From positions 1-64,000 of the forward strand of contig CAVPWP010000020.1 of NCBI GenBank assembly GCA_963709395.1: DNA of 64,000 nucleotides. The letters are read 5' to 3'. Positions 35,434-45,190 of this stretch are shown one piece after another; the first letter of the stretch is position 1, and every line of letters begins with the position of its first letter. The notes under the pieces were generated by a model that was not told the origin of the DNA, did not search any database, and saw only the letters and a list, made by a program, of their open reading frames with translations. The translations under genes and the position numbers were made by a program. Origin of the DNA: CAVPWP01 sp963709395. GTDB taxonomy: Bacteria > Pseudomonadota > Alphaproteobacteria > Rhodobacterales > Rhodobacteraceae.

Positions 35434-36377
35434 GCTTCGACGCCGAAAGCGTGGCCGAGGCCATTGCTCGCAGGGGCCGCGTGGCGCGGGTCGTGGTGGC
35501 GTCGGTCGAGGGATCGACCCCGCGCGAGGTCGGCGCGGCGATGCTGGTCTGGCCCGGCGGACAGGCGGGCACCATCGGTGGCGGGACGCTTGAATTCGAG
35601 GCGGGGGCGCGGGCGCGCGAGGCCCTTGCCCAGGACCGCGACCGGCTGGACCGGATCCCGCTTGGCCCCGCACTGGGACAATGCTGCGGCGGCGGCGTCA
35701 CGCTGCTGACCGAGGTCTGGGACGCAAGGCGCCTCGAGGACGCCTTGGGCGACGTCATCGCCCGCCCCTTGCCCGGCCCTGCGGCCGGCATGCCACTGGC
35801 GGTCACGCGGCTTCTGAACGAGGCAAGGGCCAAGGGAACGCCCCCCGCGCCCGGCATCGTCTCGGGCTGGATGATCGAACCGCGCCTGCGACCTGCACGG
35901 GCGCTCTGGCTCTACGGGGCGGGCCATGTGGGGCGTGCAATCGTCGACGTTCTGTCCCCCTTGCCCGATCTGGCGATCACCTGGGTGGATACTGGCATGG
36001 ATCGGTTCCCGGACGACGTGGCGGCGGGGGTGAGCCCGCTTGTCGCCGTGAACCCGGCCGAGGCCGTGCGCCATGCGCCGCCCCATGCCGATCACCTGAT
36101 CATGACCTATTCCCACGCGCTCGACCTCGAACTTTGCCACCGGCTTTTGCAGCACGGCTTTGCAAGCGTTGGGGTCATCGGCTCGAAAACCAAGTGGGCC
36201 CGCTTCCGCTCGCGCCTGCGGCAGCTTGGGCATGAGGACGCCCAAATCGCACGCATCGCCTGCCCCATCGGCGACCCGTCCCTTGGCAAGCATCCGCAGG
36301 CCATTGCCGTAGGGGTCGCTGCCGCGCTACTGAGGTCACAGGGGACAAAGAGCGCCGCGAAGGACGCCACTGGGTGA
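35430..36377 (+). CDS. xdhC: Xanthine dehydrogenase accessory protein XdhC
   Basis: A 315-residue molybdenum-cofactor chaperone that loads or sulfurates Moco for XdhB. The N-terminal XdhC/CoxI domain has G-S-T-P-R-E-V-G and the cysteine pair in G-Q-C-C-G-G-G-V. The C-terminal Rossmann domain has L-Y-G-A-G-H-V-G-R-A and later G-V-I-G-S-K-T-K. ATG 35430 overlaps the xdhB stop and its stop overlaps the GTG of the ABC ATPase by 4 bases, linking enzyme and transporter into one transcript. Confidence 0.93.
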   Translation: MSFDAESVAEAIARRGRVARVVVASVEGSTPREVGAAMLVWPGGQAGTIGGGTLEFEAGARAREALAQDRDRLDRIPLGPALGQCCGGGVTLLTEVWDARRLEDALGDVIARPLPGPAAGMPLAVTRLLNEARAKGTPPAPGIVSGWMIEPRLRPARALWLYGAGHVGRAIVDVLSPLPDLAITWVDTGMDRFPDDVAAGVSPLVAVNPAEAVRHAPPHADHLIMTYSHALDLELCHRLLQHGFASVGVIGSKTKWARFRSRLRQLGHEDAQIARIACPIGDPSLGKHPQAIAVGVAAALLRSQGTKSAAKDATG

Positions 36378-37903
36378 CGGGGACAACATCTCTTCTCTCG
36401 ATCGAGGGCCTGACCAAGGCCTATCCCGGCGTCGTGGCCAACAGCGACGTGTCCTTCGAGATCGCGCCGGGCGAAGTCCACGCATTGCTGGGCGAGAATG
36501 GCGCGGGCAAGTCGACGCTGGTCAAGATGATCTACGGCCTTGTGCGGCCGGACTCGGGCGGCATGCGTCTGAACGGCACCCCCTACGCGCCAGCGACGCC
36601 GCATGTGGCGCGGCAGGCCGGCGTGGCGATGGTGTTCCAGCACTTCTCGCTCTTCGAGGCGCTCGACGTGGCCGAGAACGTGGCGCTGGGAATGGAGAAC
36701 CCGCCGCCCGCGCGCGAGCTATCCAGCCGCATCCGGCATGTGAGCGAGACCTATGGCCTGCCGCTCGACCCGCACCGGCTGGTCGGCGACCTGTCGGCAG
36801 GCGAACGTCAGCGGGTCGAGATCATCCGCTGCCTTCTGCAGGACCCCAAGCTCCTGATCATGGACGAGCCGACCAGCGTGCTGACGCCGCAGGAGGTCGA
36901 GATCCTGTTCGAGACGCTGCGCAAGCTCTCGGCGGAGGGCACGGCGATCCTCTACATCTCTCACAAGCTGGAAGAGATCCGGGCGCTCTGCGATGCCGCG
37001 ACGATCCTTCGGCTGGGCAAGGTCGTCGGACGCTGCAACCCGCGCGAAAAGAGCGCGCGGGAACTGGCGGAACTCATGGTCGGAACGGCGCTTCTCACGC
37101 CGAAACGGGCGACCGAGACGCAGGGGCCCGTGGCGATTGCGCTGAACGCGCTTTCGGCGGCATCGCCCTCTCCCTTCGGAACGCCGCTGCGGTCGGTGGC
37201 CTTCGAAGTGCGCGAGGGCGAGGTCCTGGGGATCGGCGGCGTCGCCGGCAACGGCCAGGACGAGTTGCTGGCCGCCCTGTCCGGCGAACTGCGCACCGAC
37301 CCCGAGGCGATCGAACTGGGCGGGATACCGGTCGGGCACCTTGGACCGAACGCGCGACGCGCGCTCGGCATCCTCGCCGCGCCCGAGGAGCGGCTGGGCC
37401 ATGCCGCTGCCCCGGACATGAGCCTGACCGAGAACGCGGTTCTGACCGGAACGGTGCGACAGGGTTTCGCACATCGCGGTTTTCTGGACTGGGGCAAGGC
37501 GCGCGACTTCGCGACCGAGGTGATCCGCGCCTTCGACGTGCGCACACCTGGCCCCGAGAACGCGGCGCGGTCGCTGTCTGGCGGTAACCTGCAGAAGTTC
37601 GTGATCGGGCGCGAGATCCTGCAGGAACCGAAGGTGCTGGTGGTGAACCAGCCGACCTGGGGCGTGGACGCCTCGGCGGCAGCGGCGATCCGGCAGGCGA
37701 TCCTCGATCTCGCCGGACGGGGCGCGGCGGTGGTGGTGATCAGCCAGGACCTCGACGAGCTGATGGAAATCTCCGACCGCTTCGCCGCGCTGAACGAAGG
37801 GCGGCTGTCGACGCCGCGCCCGACGCAGGAGCTGACGATCGAGGCGATCGGGCTGATGATGGGCGGCGCCCATGGCATGGAGGTCGCCCATGTCGAGGCG
37901 TAG
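36374..37903 (+). CDS. BMP-type purine ABC transporter ATPase
   Basis: A 509-residue fused two-domain ATPase of the RbsA/YufO type used with BMP-family binding proteins. Domain 1 has Walker A G-E-N-G-A-G-K-S-T, signature L-S-A-G-E-R-Q and D-E-P-T. Domain 2 has signature L-S-G-G-N-L-Q and the degenerate sites usual for this family. The start is GTG 36374, overlapping xdhC by 4 bases. Together with the two permeases and the binding protein it should import purine nucleosides or bases, the feedstock of the xanthine dehydrogenase upstream. Confidence 0.93.
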   Translation: MTGTTSLLSIEGLTKAYPGVVANSDVSFEIAPGEVHALLGENGAGKSTLVKMIYGLVRPDSGGMRLNGTPYAPATPHVARQAGVAMVFQHFSLFEALDVAENVALGMENPPPARELSSRIRHVSETYGLPLDPHRLVGDLSAGERQRVEIIRCLLQDPKLLIMDEPTSVLTPQEVEILFETLRKLSAEGTAILYISHKLEEIRALCDAATILRLGKVVGRCNPREKSARELAELMVGTALLTPKRATETQGPVAIALNALSAASPSPFGTPLRSVAFEVREGEVLGIGGVAGNGQDELLAALSGELRTDPEAIELGGIPVGHLGPNARRALGILAAPEERLGHAAAPDMSLTENAVLTGTVRQGFAHRGFLDWGKARDFATEVIRAFDVRTPGPENAARSLSGGNLQKFVIGREILQEPKVLVVNQPTWGVDASAAAAIRQAILDLAGRGAAVVVISQDLDELMEISDRFAALNEGRLSTPRPTQELTIEAIGLMMGGAHGMEVAHVEA

Positions 37904-37909
37904 GCGCCC

Positions 37910-38995
37910 ATGATCCGGCTCGAGCGCCGCCCCCAGCCGTCCCGGACCTGGACGCTGGTGACCCCGGTTCTTGCGGTGGTGGCGACGATGATCGCGGGCG
38001 GGCTGATGTTCGCGGCCCTGGGCAAGGATCCCTTCGCGGCGATCAAGCTGATCTTCTGGGATCCGCTTTTCAACGAGCAATTCGCCGCCTTTTCGCGCCC
38101 GCAGCTTCTGGTGAAGGCGGGGCCGCTGATCCTGATCGCCATCGGGCTGAGCCTTGGCTTTCGCGCCGGCATCTGGAACATCGGCGCGGAAGGCCAGTAC
38201 ATCATCGGCGCGATCTGCGGCGCCGCCGTGGCGCTGGCCGTCTACCCGCTCGAGGCCTGGTGGCTCTTTCCCGCGATGGTGATCGCCGGGGCGCTCGGGG
38301 GGTGGGCCTGGGCGATGATCCCGGCGATCCTGAAGACAAGGTTCAACACCAACGAGATCCTCGTGTCGCTGCTGCTGGTCTATGTGGCCGAGAACATCCT
38401 GGCATCGATGTCGCTGGGGCTGCTGCGCAACCCCGAAGGCTCGGGCTTTCCGGGCAGCCGCAACCTTCAGCAATATCCCTCGGCCGCGAACCCCGAGCTC
38501 TTTCCGGGCACGGGGATGCACTGGGGGGTCGCGGCGGCCTTCATCGCGGTCATCTTCGCCTATGTCCTGCTCAACCGGCACATCATGGGTTTCAACATCA
38601 AGCTGGCGGGCCAGGCCCCGCGCGCGGCGCGCTTTGCCGGCGTGTCGCCGGCGCGGCTGGTGATCTTCTGCCTCGGCGTGTCGGGCGCTTTGGCGGGTAT
38701 GGCAGGCCTCTTCGAGGTCGCGGGACCGGCGGGACAGATCAGCATCGACTTCAACGTGGGCTACGGGTTCACCGCGATCATCGTCGCCTTTCTCGGGCGC
38801 CTGCACCCGGTGGGCATCCTTCTGGCCGGGCTCCTGATGGCGCTGACCTACATCGGGGGCGAGTTGTCACAATTCATGCTGGGCTTGCCAGCCGCCGCGA
38901 TCCAGGCCTTCCAGGGGATGCTTCTGTTCTTTCTGCTGGCGGGCGACGTTCTGACGAATTTCAGGGTCCGCATGGGCCGGACGGCGGTGGCGTGA
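37910..38995 (+). CDS. BMP-type ABC transporter permease 1
   Basis: A 361-residue membrane permease with about ten segments. R-A-G-I-W-N-I-G-A-E-G-Q-Y and L-N-T/N-E-I-L-V-S-L-L-L-like motifs place it with the YufP-like nucleoside permeases, the larger of the two permease types. It is followed at once by the second permease (1-base overlap, TGATG). Confidence 0.93.
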   Translation: MIRLERRPQPSRTWTLVTPVLAVVATMIAGGLMFAALGKDPFAAIKLIFWDPLFNEQFAAFSRPQLLVKAGPLILIAIGLSLGFRAGIWNIGAEGQYIIGAICGAAVALAVYPLEAWWLFPAMVIAGALGGWAWAMIPAILKTRFNTNEILVSLLLVYVAENILASMSLGLLRNPEGSGFPGSRNLQQYPSAANPELFPGTGMHWGVAAAFIAVIFAYVLLNRHIMGFNIKLAGQAPRAARFAGVSPARLVIFCLGVSGALAGMAGLFEVAGPAGQISIDFNVGYGFTAIIVAFLGRLHPVGILLAGLLMALTYIGGELSQFMLGLPAAAIQAFQGMLLFFLLAGDVLTNFRVRMGRTAVA

Positions 38996-39927
38996 TGGAC
39001 CTCTCCTCGATCAACCCCGTCCTGCTTCTGGCCGCCCTCGTGGTCGCCTCGACGCCGATCCTTCTGGCCGCCATCGGCGAACTGGTGGTCGAGAAGGCCG
39101 GCGTGCTGAACCTTGGCGTCGAGGGCATGATGATCACCGGCGCGATCTGCGGCTTTGCAGTGGCGGTCGAGACCGGCAACCCCGTGATCGGCTTTGCCGG
39201 CGGCGCATTGGGCGGCGCGGCCCTGTCGCTCATCTTTGCGGTGCTGACTCAGTACCTTCTGTCGAACCAGGTGGCGACGGGGCTGGCTCTGACCCTTTTC
39301 GGCTTGGGTCTCTCTGCGATGATCGGGCAAAGCTATTCCGGGATCCAGCCGCCTTCGACGCGCGACCTGAACTTCGGGCCGCTTGCCGATATTCCGGTCA
39401 TCGGGCCTGTCGTCTTCACCCATGACTGGGTGGTCTATACCTCGCTGATCCTCGTCGTGGCTGTCTGGTACGTGCTGACGCGCACCCGCGCCGGTCTGAT
39501 CCTGCGCGCGGTGGGCGAGAACCATGACGCGGCCCATGCCCTTGGCTACAAGGTCGTGCGGGTGCGGTTCCTTGCCATCGCCTTCGGCGGGGCCTGCGCG
39601 GGGCTGGGCGGGGCCTATCTCAGCCTGGTGCGCGTGCCACAATGGACCGAGGGCATGACGGCGGGCGCAGGCTGGATCGCGCTGGCCATCGTGGTCTTCG
39701 GCGCCTGGAAGCCCGGGCGCGTGTTGCTGGGCGCCTATCTTTTCGGCGGTATCTCGGTTTTGCAGCTGAACCTGCAGGCTGCCGGCGTGAAGGTACCGGT
39801 CGAATTCTTGTCCATGTCGCCGTATCTGATAACGATCCTCGTGCTGGTCATCATCTCGGCCGACCGGTCGCGCGCGGCGCTGAACGCGCCGGCATCGCTG
39901 GGCCGCAGTTTCCACGCCTCGAGCTGA
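38995..39927 (+). CDS. BMP-type ABC transporter permease 2
   Basis: A 310-residue smaller permease of the YufQ type. It carries A-G-V-L-N-L-G-V-E-G-M-M-I-T-G, the hallmark of the partner permease, and G-E-N-H-D-A-A-H-A-L-G-Y in the coupling loop. It pairs with 37910 as a heterodimer in the nucleoside importer. Confidence 0.93.
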   Translation: MDLSSINPVLLLAALVVASTPILLAAIGELVVEKAGVLNLGVEGMMITGAICGFAVAVETGNPVIGFAGGALGGAALSLIFAVLTQYLLSNQVATGLALTLFGLGLSAMIGQSYSGIQPPSTRDLNFGPLADIPVIGPVVFTHDWVVYTSLILVVAVWYVLTRTRAGLILRAVGENHDAAHALGYKVVRVRFLAIAFGGACAGLGGAYLSLVRVPQWTEGMTAGAGWIALAIVVFGAWKPGRVLLGAYLFGGISVLQLNLQAAGVKVPVEFLSMSPYLITILVLVIISADRSRAALNAPASLGRSFHASS

Positions 39928-39981
39928 GGCACCTCATCACCCGGGGCCATGGGGAGCCCCGCACAACTGGGAGTACCCTCC

Positions 39982-41068
39982 ATGAAAAGAAGAACCCTTC
40001 TCGCCTCAGGCGCCGCCGCCGCAACGGCCGCCGCCTTTGGCGTGCCCGCCCGGGCGCAGACCCCGACCAAGGTCGGTTTCATCTATGTCGGCCCGCGCAA
40101 CGACGGCGGCTGGAGCCAGCACCACCATGAAAGCGCCCTGAAGATGGCCGCCCATTTCGGGGATTCGGTCGAACTGGTCGAACAGGAAAGCGTGCCCGAG
40201 GGCGCGGACGCCGAGCGTGTGATGACACAGATGGCGCTGTCGGGGGTCGAGCTGATCTTCACCACATCCTTCGGCTTCATGGACCCGACGATCAACGTGG
40301 CCTCCCGCTTCCCGGACACGAAGTTCGAGCACGCGACCGGCTACAAGTCGGCAGAGAACGTGTCGACCTATTCGGCCCGCTTCTACGAAGGCCGCGCGAT
40401 CATGGGCCATATCGCCGGCAAGATGACCGAGTCGAACAAGATCGGCTATATCGCGTCCTACCCGATCCCCGAGGTCATCCGCGGCATCAACTCGTCCTTC
40501 ATCCACGCCAAGAAGGCGAACCCGGATGTCGAGATGAACGTGATCTGGCTCTTCACCTGGTTCGATCCGGCCAAGGAATCCGACGCCACGCGCGCCCTGA
40601 TCGACCAGGGCGTCGACGTGATCCTGGCGCACACCGATTCCACCGCGCCCCTGGCGACCATGCGGGATTCGGGTGCAGAGGTGTATCGGCTTCGGGCAGG
40701 CCGCCGACATGGCCGAATTCGCCCCCGCGCCGCGGCTGTCGTCGATCATCGACGACTGGGCGCCCTATTACATCGAGCGCGTGCAGGCGGTGAAGGACGG
40801 AACCTGGGAAAGCGTGCAGACATGGGACGGCATCGCCGACGGCATGGTCGGCATCGGCGAATTCTCGGATGTGATCCCCGAGGAGGTCCGGGCCGAAGCC
40901 GAGGCCATGAAACAGGCGATCATCGACGGCAGCTACCACCCGTTCACCGGCCCGCTCAACAAGCAGGACGGCAGCGTCTGGCTCGCCGATGGCGAGGTTG
41001 CTGACGACGGCGCGCTTCTGGGGCTGAACTTCTACGTCGAAGGTCTGACGGGCGAAATCCCGAGCTGA
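39982..41068 (+). CDS. BMP-family periplasmic binding protein (one frameshift)
   Basis: A protein of about 361 residues with a twin-arginine-like signal (M-K-R-R-T-L-L-A-S-G, ending P-A-R-A-Q). It is a BMP-type purine nucleoside-binding protein: V-G-F-I-Y-V-G-P-R-N-D-G-G-W, then M-G-H-I-A-G-K-M-T. An extra base near 40682-40690 breaks the frame between G-A-E-V and I-G-F-G-Q-A-A-D-M-A-E-F, and the second part runs to 41068. It is the last gene of the purine operon, followed by a terminator. Confidence 0.92.
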
Positions 41069-41090
41069 TTCCATCCCTTTACCAGAGAAC

Positions 41091-41120
41091 GAAAGCCCGG
41101 TCCCGCGTGTCCGGGCTTTC
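41091..41120 (+). terminator. Hairpin terminator of the xdh-BMP operon
   Basis: GAAAGCCCGG pairs perfectly with CCGGGCTTTC around a 10-base loop, 22 bases after the binding-protein stop. The U-tract is weak, but the placement at the end of a long operon fits intrinsic termination. Confidence 0.8.
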
Positions 41121-41195
41121 TGCATTCAATGTCCGCTTGATGATTAGGCCAGCCAGCTTTTATGCTAACAACTCTATGTTTACTTGGAGACCGCC

Positions 41196-43100
41196 GTGAA
41201 GAATTTCGCTTTCACCCTTTTCTGCGCCGCACTCGCCTTTCCCGCCGCCGCCCAGGACATCGCCGACACGATCTATTTCGGCGGTCCGATCCTGACGATG
41301 GATGACACCGCGCCCCGGGCCGAGGCGGTCGCCGTCAAGGACGGCGCAATCCTTGCCGTGGGCGATCTGGCCGACATGACGGCGCTTCAAGGCGATGGGA
41401 CTGTCGCCATCGACCTCGCAGGGCGTGCGATGCTGCCGGGGTTCGTCGATGCGCATGGGCATGTCATGATGATCGGGCTCCAGGCGCTTTCGGCCAACAT
41501 GCTGCCCGCCCCGGACGGCGAGGTGAACGACATCGCCTCGATGCAGCGGGTGCTGGAGGCCTTCGCCGAAGCCTTCCCCGATCGGATCGCCGCGGGAAAC
41601 CTGATCCTGGGATTCGGCTATGACGACAGCCAGCTGGCCGAACTGCGCCACCCCACCCGCGAGGATCTGGACGCCATCAGCACCGAGATCCCGGTCGCCA
41701 TCATTCACCAGTCCGGCCATATCGGCGTCCTGAACAGTCGCGCGCTCGAGGTGGTGGGCTTCGACGCCACCACGGCTGAACGGCCGGGCGGGGTCATCCG
41801 GCGCAACGCCGATGGCACTCCGAACGGCGTGCTCGAGGAAACCCCGTTCTTCGAGGCGCTGATCGGCTTGCTGGGCGCACTGGATGAGAACGCGATGCGG
41901 ATCATGTTCCGCGCCGGGACCGACCTGATCGCAAGCTACGGCTACACCACCGCACAGGAAGGGCGTGCCAGCTCCGGGCAGGCGCAATTGATGCAGGCGG
42001 TGGCCAGCGAAGAGGGCCTTGATATCGAGGTCGTGGCCTATCCCGATGTCCTGGTCGACCGCGACTACATCGCCGAGACCGCCCGGCCCGACTATGTCGA
42101 CGGGTTCCGCGTGGCGGGCGCGAAGCTCACCATCGACGGATCGCCCCAGGGCTTTACCGCGCTGCGCGACCGCCCCTACTACGATCCGCCAGAAGGCTTT
42201 CGCGGCGATTACGCCGGCTATTCGGCGGCAACCCCGGATCAGGTCTTCGACGCCATCGACTGGGCCTTCGCCAACGACATCCAGATCCTGACCCATTCGA
42301 ACGGTGAAGGCGCGTCGGATCTGCTGATCGCGGCGATCCGCGAGGCGACCGAGACATACGGACCCGCCGACCGTCGCCCCGTCCTGATCCACGGTCAGTT
42401 CCTTCGCGAGGACCAGGTGCAGGCCTACGTCGACCTTGGCGTGTTTCCGTCGCTTTTCCCGATGCACACTTTCTACTGGGGCGACTGGCATCGCGACCGG
42501 ACCGTGGGTCCGGTGCTGGCCGAAAACATCTCGCCGACGCAATGGTTCCTCACGCGGGGGTCGATGTTCTCATCGCACCACGATGCGCCGGTGGCCTTCC
42601 CCGATTCCATGCGCATTCTCGATGCCACGGTCACCCGCCGCTCGCGCTCGGGCGACATCATCGGGCCCGACCAGCGGGTCGACGTGATGACGGCGCTCAA
42701 GGCCATGACGATCTGGCCCGCCTTCCAGCATTTCGAGGAAGACCGCAAAGGCTCGATCGAGCCGGGCAAGGTGGCGGACTTCGTGATCCTGAGCGACGAC
42801 CCCACAGCCGTCGATCCCGAGACGCTGGACAGCCTGACCGTGATGCGGACCATCAAGGGCGATGCGGTGATCTATGACGTCGAGGATGTGCGCGACGGCA
42901 ACCTTCTTTACCGGCCACGACCGGGCGAGTCGGGCACCTTCTCGCGCGTGCTGATGGCCGGGGCACCGTGGATCGGCCAGCCGGCGCCCACATCTGCTGT
43001 CGACGTGGCGATCCGGCGCGCGATGGCGCGGCAGGCCGATCCGCACGCGGCACTTCATGCGATCGATCGGGTCATGGGGGCGATACTGGGCGACAACTGA
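41196..43100 (+). CDS. Exported amidohydrolase, YtcJ/NfdA-like
   Basis: A 634-residue metal-dependent amidohydrolase with a signal peptide (K-N-F-A-F-T-L-F-C-A-A-L-A-F-P-A-A-A-Q). Metal-site features are D-A-H-G-H, T-H-S-N-G-E, L-I-H-G-Q-F and S-S-H-H-D-A-P-V. These match the YtcJ/NfdA subgroup of N-substituted formamide deformylase-like enzymes, substrate unknown. GTG 41196 is preferred over TTG 41184 because GGAG lies 7 bases upstream and the signal peptide then starts properly. It follows the purine operon terminator and may be separately transcribed. Confidence 0.9.
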   Translation: MKNFAFTLFCAALAFPAAAQDIADTIYFGGPILTMDDTAPRAEAVAVKDGAILAVGDLADMTALQGDGTVAIDLAGRAMLPGFVDAHGHVMMIGLQALSANMLPAPDGEVNDIASMQRVLEAFAEAFPDRIAAGNLILGFGYDDSQLAELRHPTREDLDAISTEIPVAIIHQSGHIGVLNSRALEVVGFDATTAERPGGVIRRNADGTPNGVLEETPFFEALIGLLGALDENAMRIMFRAGTDLIASYGYTTAQEGRASSGQAQLMQAVASEEGLDIEVVAYPDVLVDRDYIAETARPDYVDGFRVAGAKLTIDGSPQGFTALRDRPYYDPPEGFRGDYAGYSAATPDQVFDAIDWAFANDIQILTHSNGEGASDLLIAAIREATETYGPADRRPVLIHGQFLREDQVQAYVDLGVFPSLFPMHTFYWGDWHRDRTVGPVLAENISPTQWFLTRGSMFSSHHDAPVAFPDSMRILDATVTRRSRSGDIIGPDQRVDVMTALKAMTIWPAFQHFEEDRKGSIEPGKVADFVILSDDPTAVDPETLDSLTVMRTIKGDAVIYDVEDVRDGNLLYRPRPGESGTFSRVLMAGAPWIGQPAPTSAVDVAIRRAMARQADPHAALHAIDRVMGAILGDN

Positions 43101-43176
43101 CGCCGCCCATCGCACCGGGGTTTCGCCCGGTCAGGACTTGTGATTGCCTGCCGTTCAACAATCGGGATGGCGGGAT

Positions 43177-44253
43177 ATGGACGATTTTCTGGTGATCGGC
43201 GGCGGGATCGCGGGCGTGTCAGCCGCGGCGCGGCTGGCCCCGCACGGGCGGGTCGTTCTTCTCGAAGCCGAAGATGCGCTGAGCTACCATGCCTCGGGTC
43301 GGTCGGCGGCGCTGTTCGATGCGAATTACGGGAAGCCCACGACGGTCGCGCTGAACGTGGCGAGCCAGGCGTTCCACATGAGCGTTGACGGTGGGGTGCT
43401 CAGCCCTCGGGGTCTGTTGCTCGTGGCCGGGCCCGGCGACACGGACGCCTTCCGGCAAGACCTTGGCACCATGCGCATGGCCGAGATCGGGCTGGATGAG
43501 GCCTGCGACCGGGTGCCGATCCTGAACCGGGCGGTCCTGACACACGCGGCCTACGACGCGGAGGCCTGGGACATCGACACCGACCGGCTGATCCAGAGCT
43601 TCGCGCGCGAGGTGCGCCGCTACGGCGGCGAAGTCCTGACCGGACGGCGCGTCATGGCCATTGCCCGCCTCGGTTCCGGGTGGCAGGTGACGGCGGGAGG
43701 GGTGGAGTTCCGCGCCCGCATCCTCGTGAACGCGGCAGGGGCCTGGGCCGACGGCATCGCCGCGCTGGCCGGCGTGGCGCCGCTGGGCCTGACGCCCTGC
43801 CGCCGCTCGATGGCGCGTCTGCCCGCACCGGGCGGTCACGACGTGGGCGGCTGGCCCATGATCCTTGCCGCGGGCGAGACGTGGTATGCCAAACCTGACG
43901 CGGGCGCGCTTCTGGTCTCGCCGGCCGACGAGGACCCGATGGACCCGTTCGACGCCTGGCCGGACGACATCGTGCTGGCCGAAGGGCTGGCGCGGTACGA
44001 GGCGATGGTGACCGAACCGGTGCGCCGGGTCGAAACAAGCTGGGCGGGGCTGCGCACCTTCTCGCCCGACCGGTCGCTGGTGCTCGGGCCCGAACCGGGG
44101 GTCGAGGGGTTCTTCTGGTGTGCGGGACAGGGTGGATATGGCATCCAGTCTTCACCCGCCGCGTCGGCCTGCCTTGCCGCACATGTCACCGGCGCAACTC
44201 AGGACCTGCCTTCGGAGGTTGTCGCGGCACTGCTGCCGGCGCGGTTCCGCTGA
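43177..44253 (+). CDS. FAD-dependent oxidoreductase (DAO family)
   Basis: A 358-residue flavoprotein with the Rossmann dinucleotide motif V-I-G-G-G-I-A-G-V-S near residue 5, the DAO domain, and the C-terminal W-A-G-L-R-T-F-S-P-D and G-Q-G-G-Y-G-I-Q-S-S motifs that contact FAD. It resembles glycine/D-amino-acid oxidases and deaminating dehydrogenases. The partner substrate is not evident. ATG 43177 (M-D-D-F-L-V-I-G) is preferred to 43144. It converges on the Hint gene. Confidence 0.9.
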   Translation: MDDFLVIGGGIAGVSAAARLAPHGRVVLLEAEDALSYHASGRSAALFDANYGKPTTVALNVASQAFHMSVDGGVLSPRGLLLVAGPGDTDAFRQDLGTMRMAEIGLDEACDRVPILNRAVLTHAAYDAEAWDIDTDRLIQSFAREVRRYGGEVLTGRRVMAIARLGSGWQVTAGGVEFRARILVNAAGAWADGIAALAGVAPLGLTPCRRSMARLPAPGGHDVGGWPMILAAGETWYAKPDAGALLVSPADEDPMDPFDAWPDDIVLAEGLARYEAMVTEPVRRVETSWAGLRTFSPDRSLVLGPEPGVEGFFWCAGQGGYGIQSSPAASACLAAHVTGATQDLPSEVVAALLPARFR

Positions 44254-44256
44254 CGC

Positions 44257-44898
44257 TCAGGCGAAGTCGGGGCGGTAGCGCGGCGCTTCGGGCGTGGGAT
44301 ACTCGGCCGGGGGATAGGCCGAGGGCGATCTGAGCAACTCGGGGAACAGCCGGGTGATGTCGTCGGTCACATGCCGGTCGAGTGCGCAGAGCGCCGAGGC
44401 CGTGGGAAGAAAGCTTTCCACCGGCAGGCCGTTGGCCGCGAAGACCTGGTGGCTGTCGAACACGATGTTGTAGTAGGTCACCTCGTCCGCCGAGCGGTCG
44501 ATATAGGCCGCATCGTTCACCCCCGCGACATCGCGGGCGGGGATCAGGCAGGCGGTCGTGTCGGGCATGTCCTGAAGCCGCCAGCCCGGTACGAGCACCC
44601 GGTGCCCCGCGCCGACGAGCAGGTCGCGCTGGGGCATCATCGGCCCGATGGCGCGCGGCTTGAGCCGCACCGGCGCCAGCGACGGATCGGCGGCGATCTC
44701 GGCCGCGGTGACCGTGCGGCGCCAGACCATGCGGACGGGTTGGAGCCCGTTGTCGCGTGTCACGATCAGGTCGCCCTTGCGGATATTCTCGATCCGGCGT
44801 CCGCCGCAGGGGGTCCGCAGGGTCGCCCCGGCGCACAAGCCCAACGCACCGGCGCGTGCCAGTGCCGCAGTCTCGGAAATCTTTGTCACCACCGTCAT
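44257..44898 (-). CDS. Hint-domain protein
   Basis: A 213-residue protein built of a Hint (Hedgehog/intein-type) domain: C-A-G-A-T-L-R-T-P-C-G-G opens it, followed by I-E-N-I-R-K-G-D-L-I-V-T, then G-H-R-V-L-V and H-Q-V-F-A-A-N-G-L. Such stand-alone Hint proteins are common in Rhodobacteraceae, and an autoprocessing role is not established. ATG 44898 has GAGGG about 9 bases upstream, so the upstream GTG 44994 is less likely. An inverted repeat (44948) lies about 50 bases before the start. Confidence 0.8.
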   Translation of the reverse strand: MTVVTKISETAALARAGALGLCAGATLRTPCGGRRIENIRKGDLIVTRDNGLQPVRMVWRRTVTAAEIAADPSLAPVRLKPRAIGPMMPQRDLLVGAGHRVLVPGWRLQDMPDTTACLIPARDVAGVNDAAYIDRSADEVTYYNIVFDSHQVFAANGLPVESFLPTASALCALDRHVTDDITRLFPELLRSPSAYPPAEYPTPEAPRYRPDFA

Positions 44899-44947
44899 CT
44901 TGCGTGCATCCCTCAGCGCCGCCTTTTCGATTAACCAGCCTAAGTCG

Positions 44948-44963
44948 AATTGTGTCCACAATT
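44948..44963. promoter_or_regulatory. Inverted repeat upstream of the Hint gene
   Basis: AATTGTG, two bases, CACAATT: a perfect 7-base inverted repeat centred about 57 bases before the Hint start. The half-site looks like a repressor operator. The gap 44995-45190 has nothing else recognisable. Confidence 0.5.
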
Positions 44964-45190
44964 GGGACAGGCGGTGGTGAATCCGCGGAACCACGGGGAA
45001 ATTGCGTCAGTCTGGTTGGGGAGCGGTTAACAAACCCTTCATGCGGAGGGGATCGTTGCTTGCGGAGGGCGGATTTCCGCGACCTCCGGGCGGGAAATGC
45101 GGCGGAAAGTCGCCAAGACCACGTTTCCGGAAAGCGATCAGTGGGGCCGAGCCGCGCGAATCGTCTCCCGTTCGACCCCCGCGCCCGGTC

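Noticed and set aside
36719..38806. A 695-residue frame opposite the BMP transporter genes
   Set aside because: Antisense to two strong membrane-transport genes; no features.
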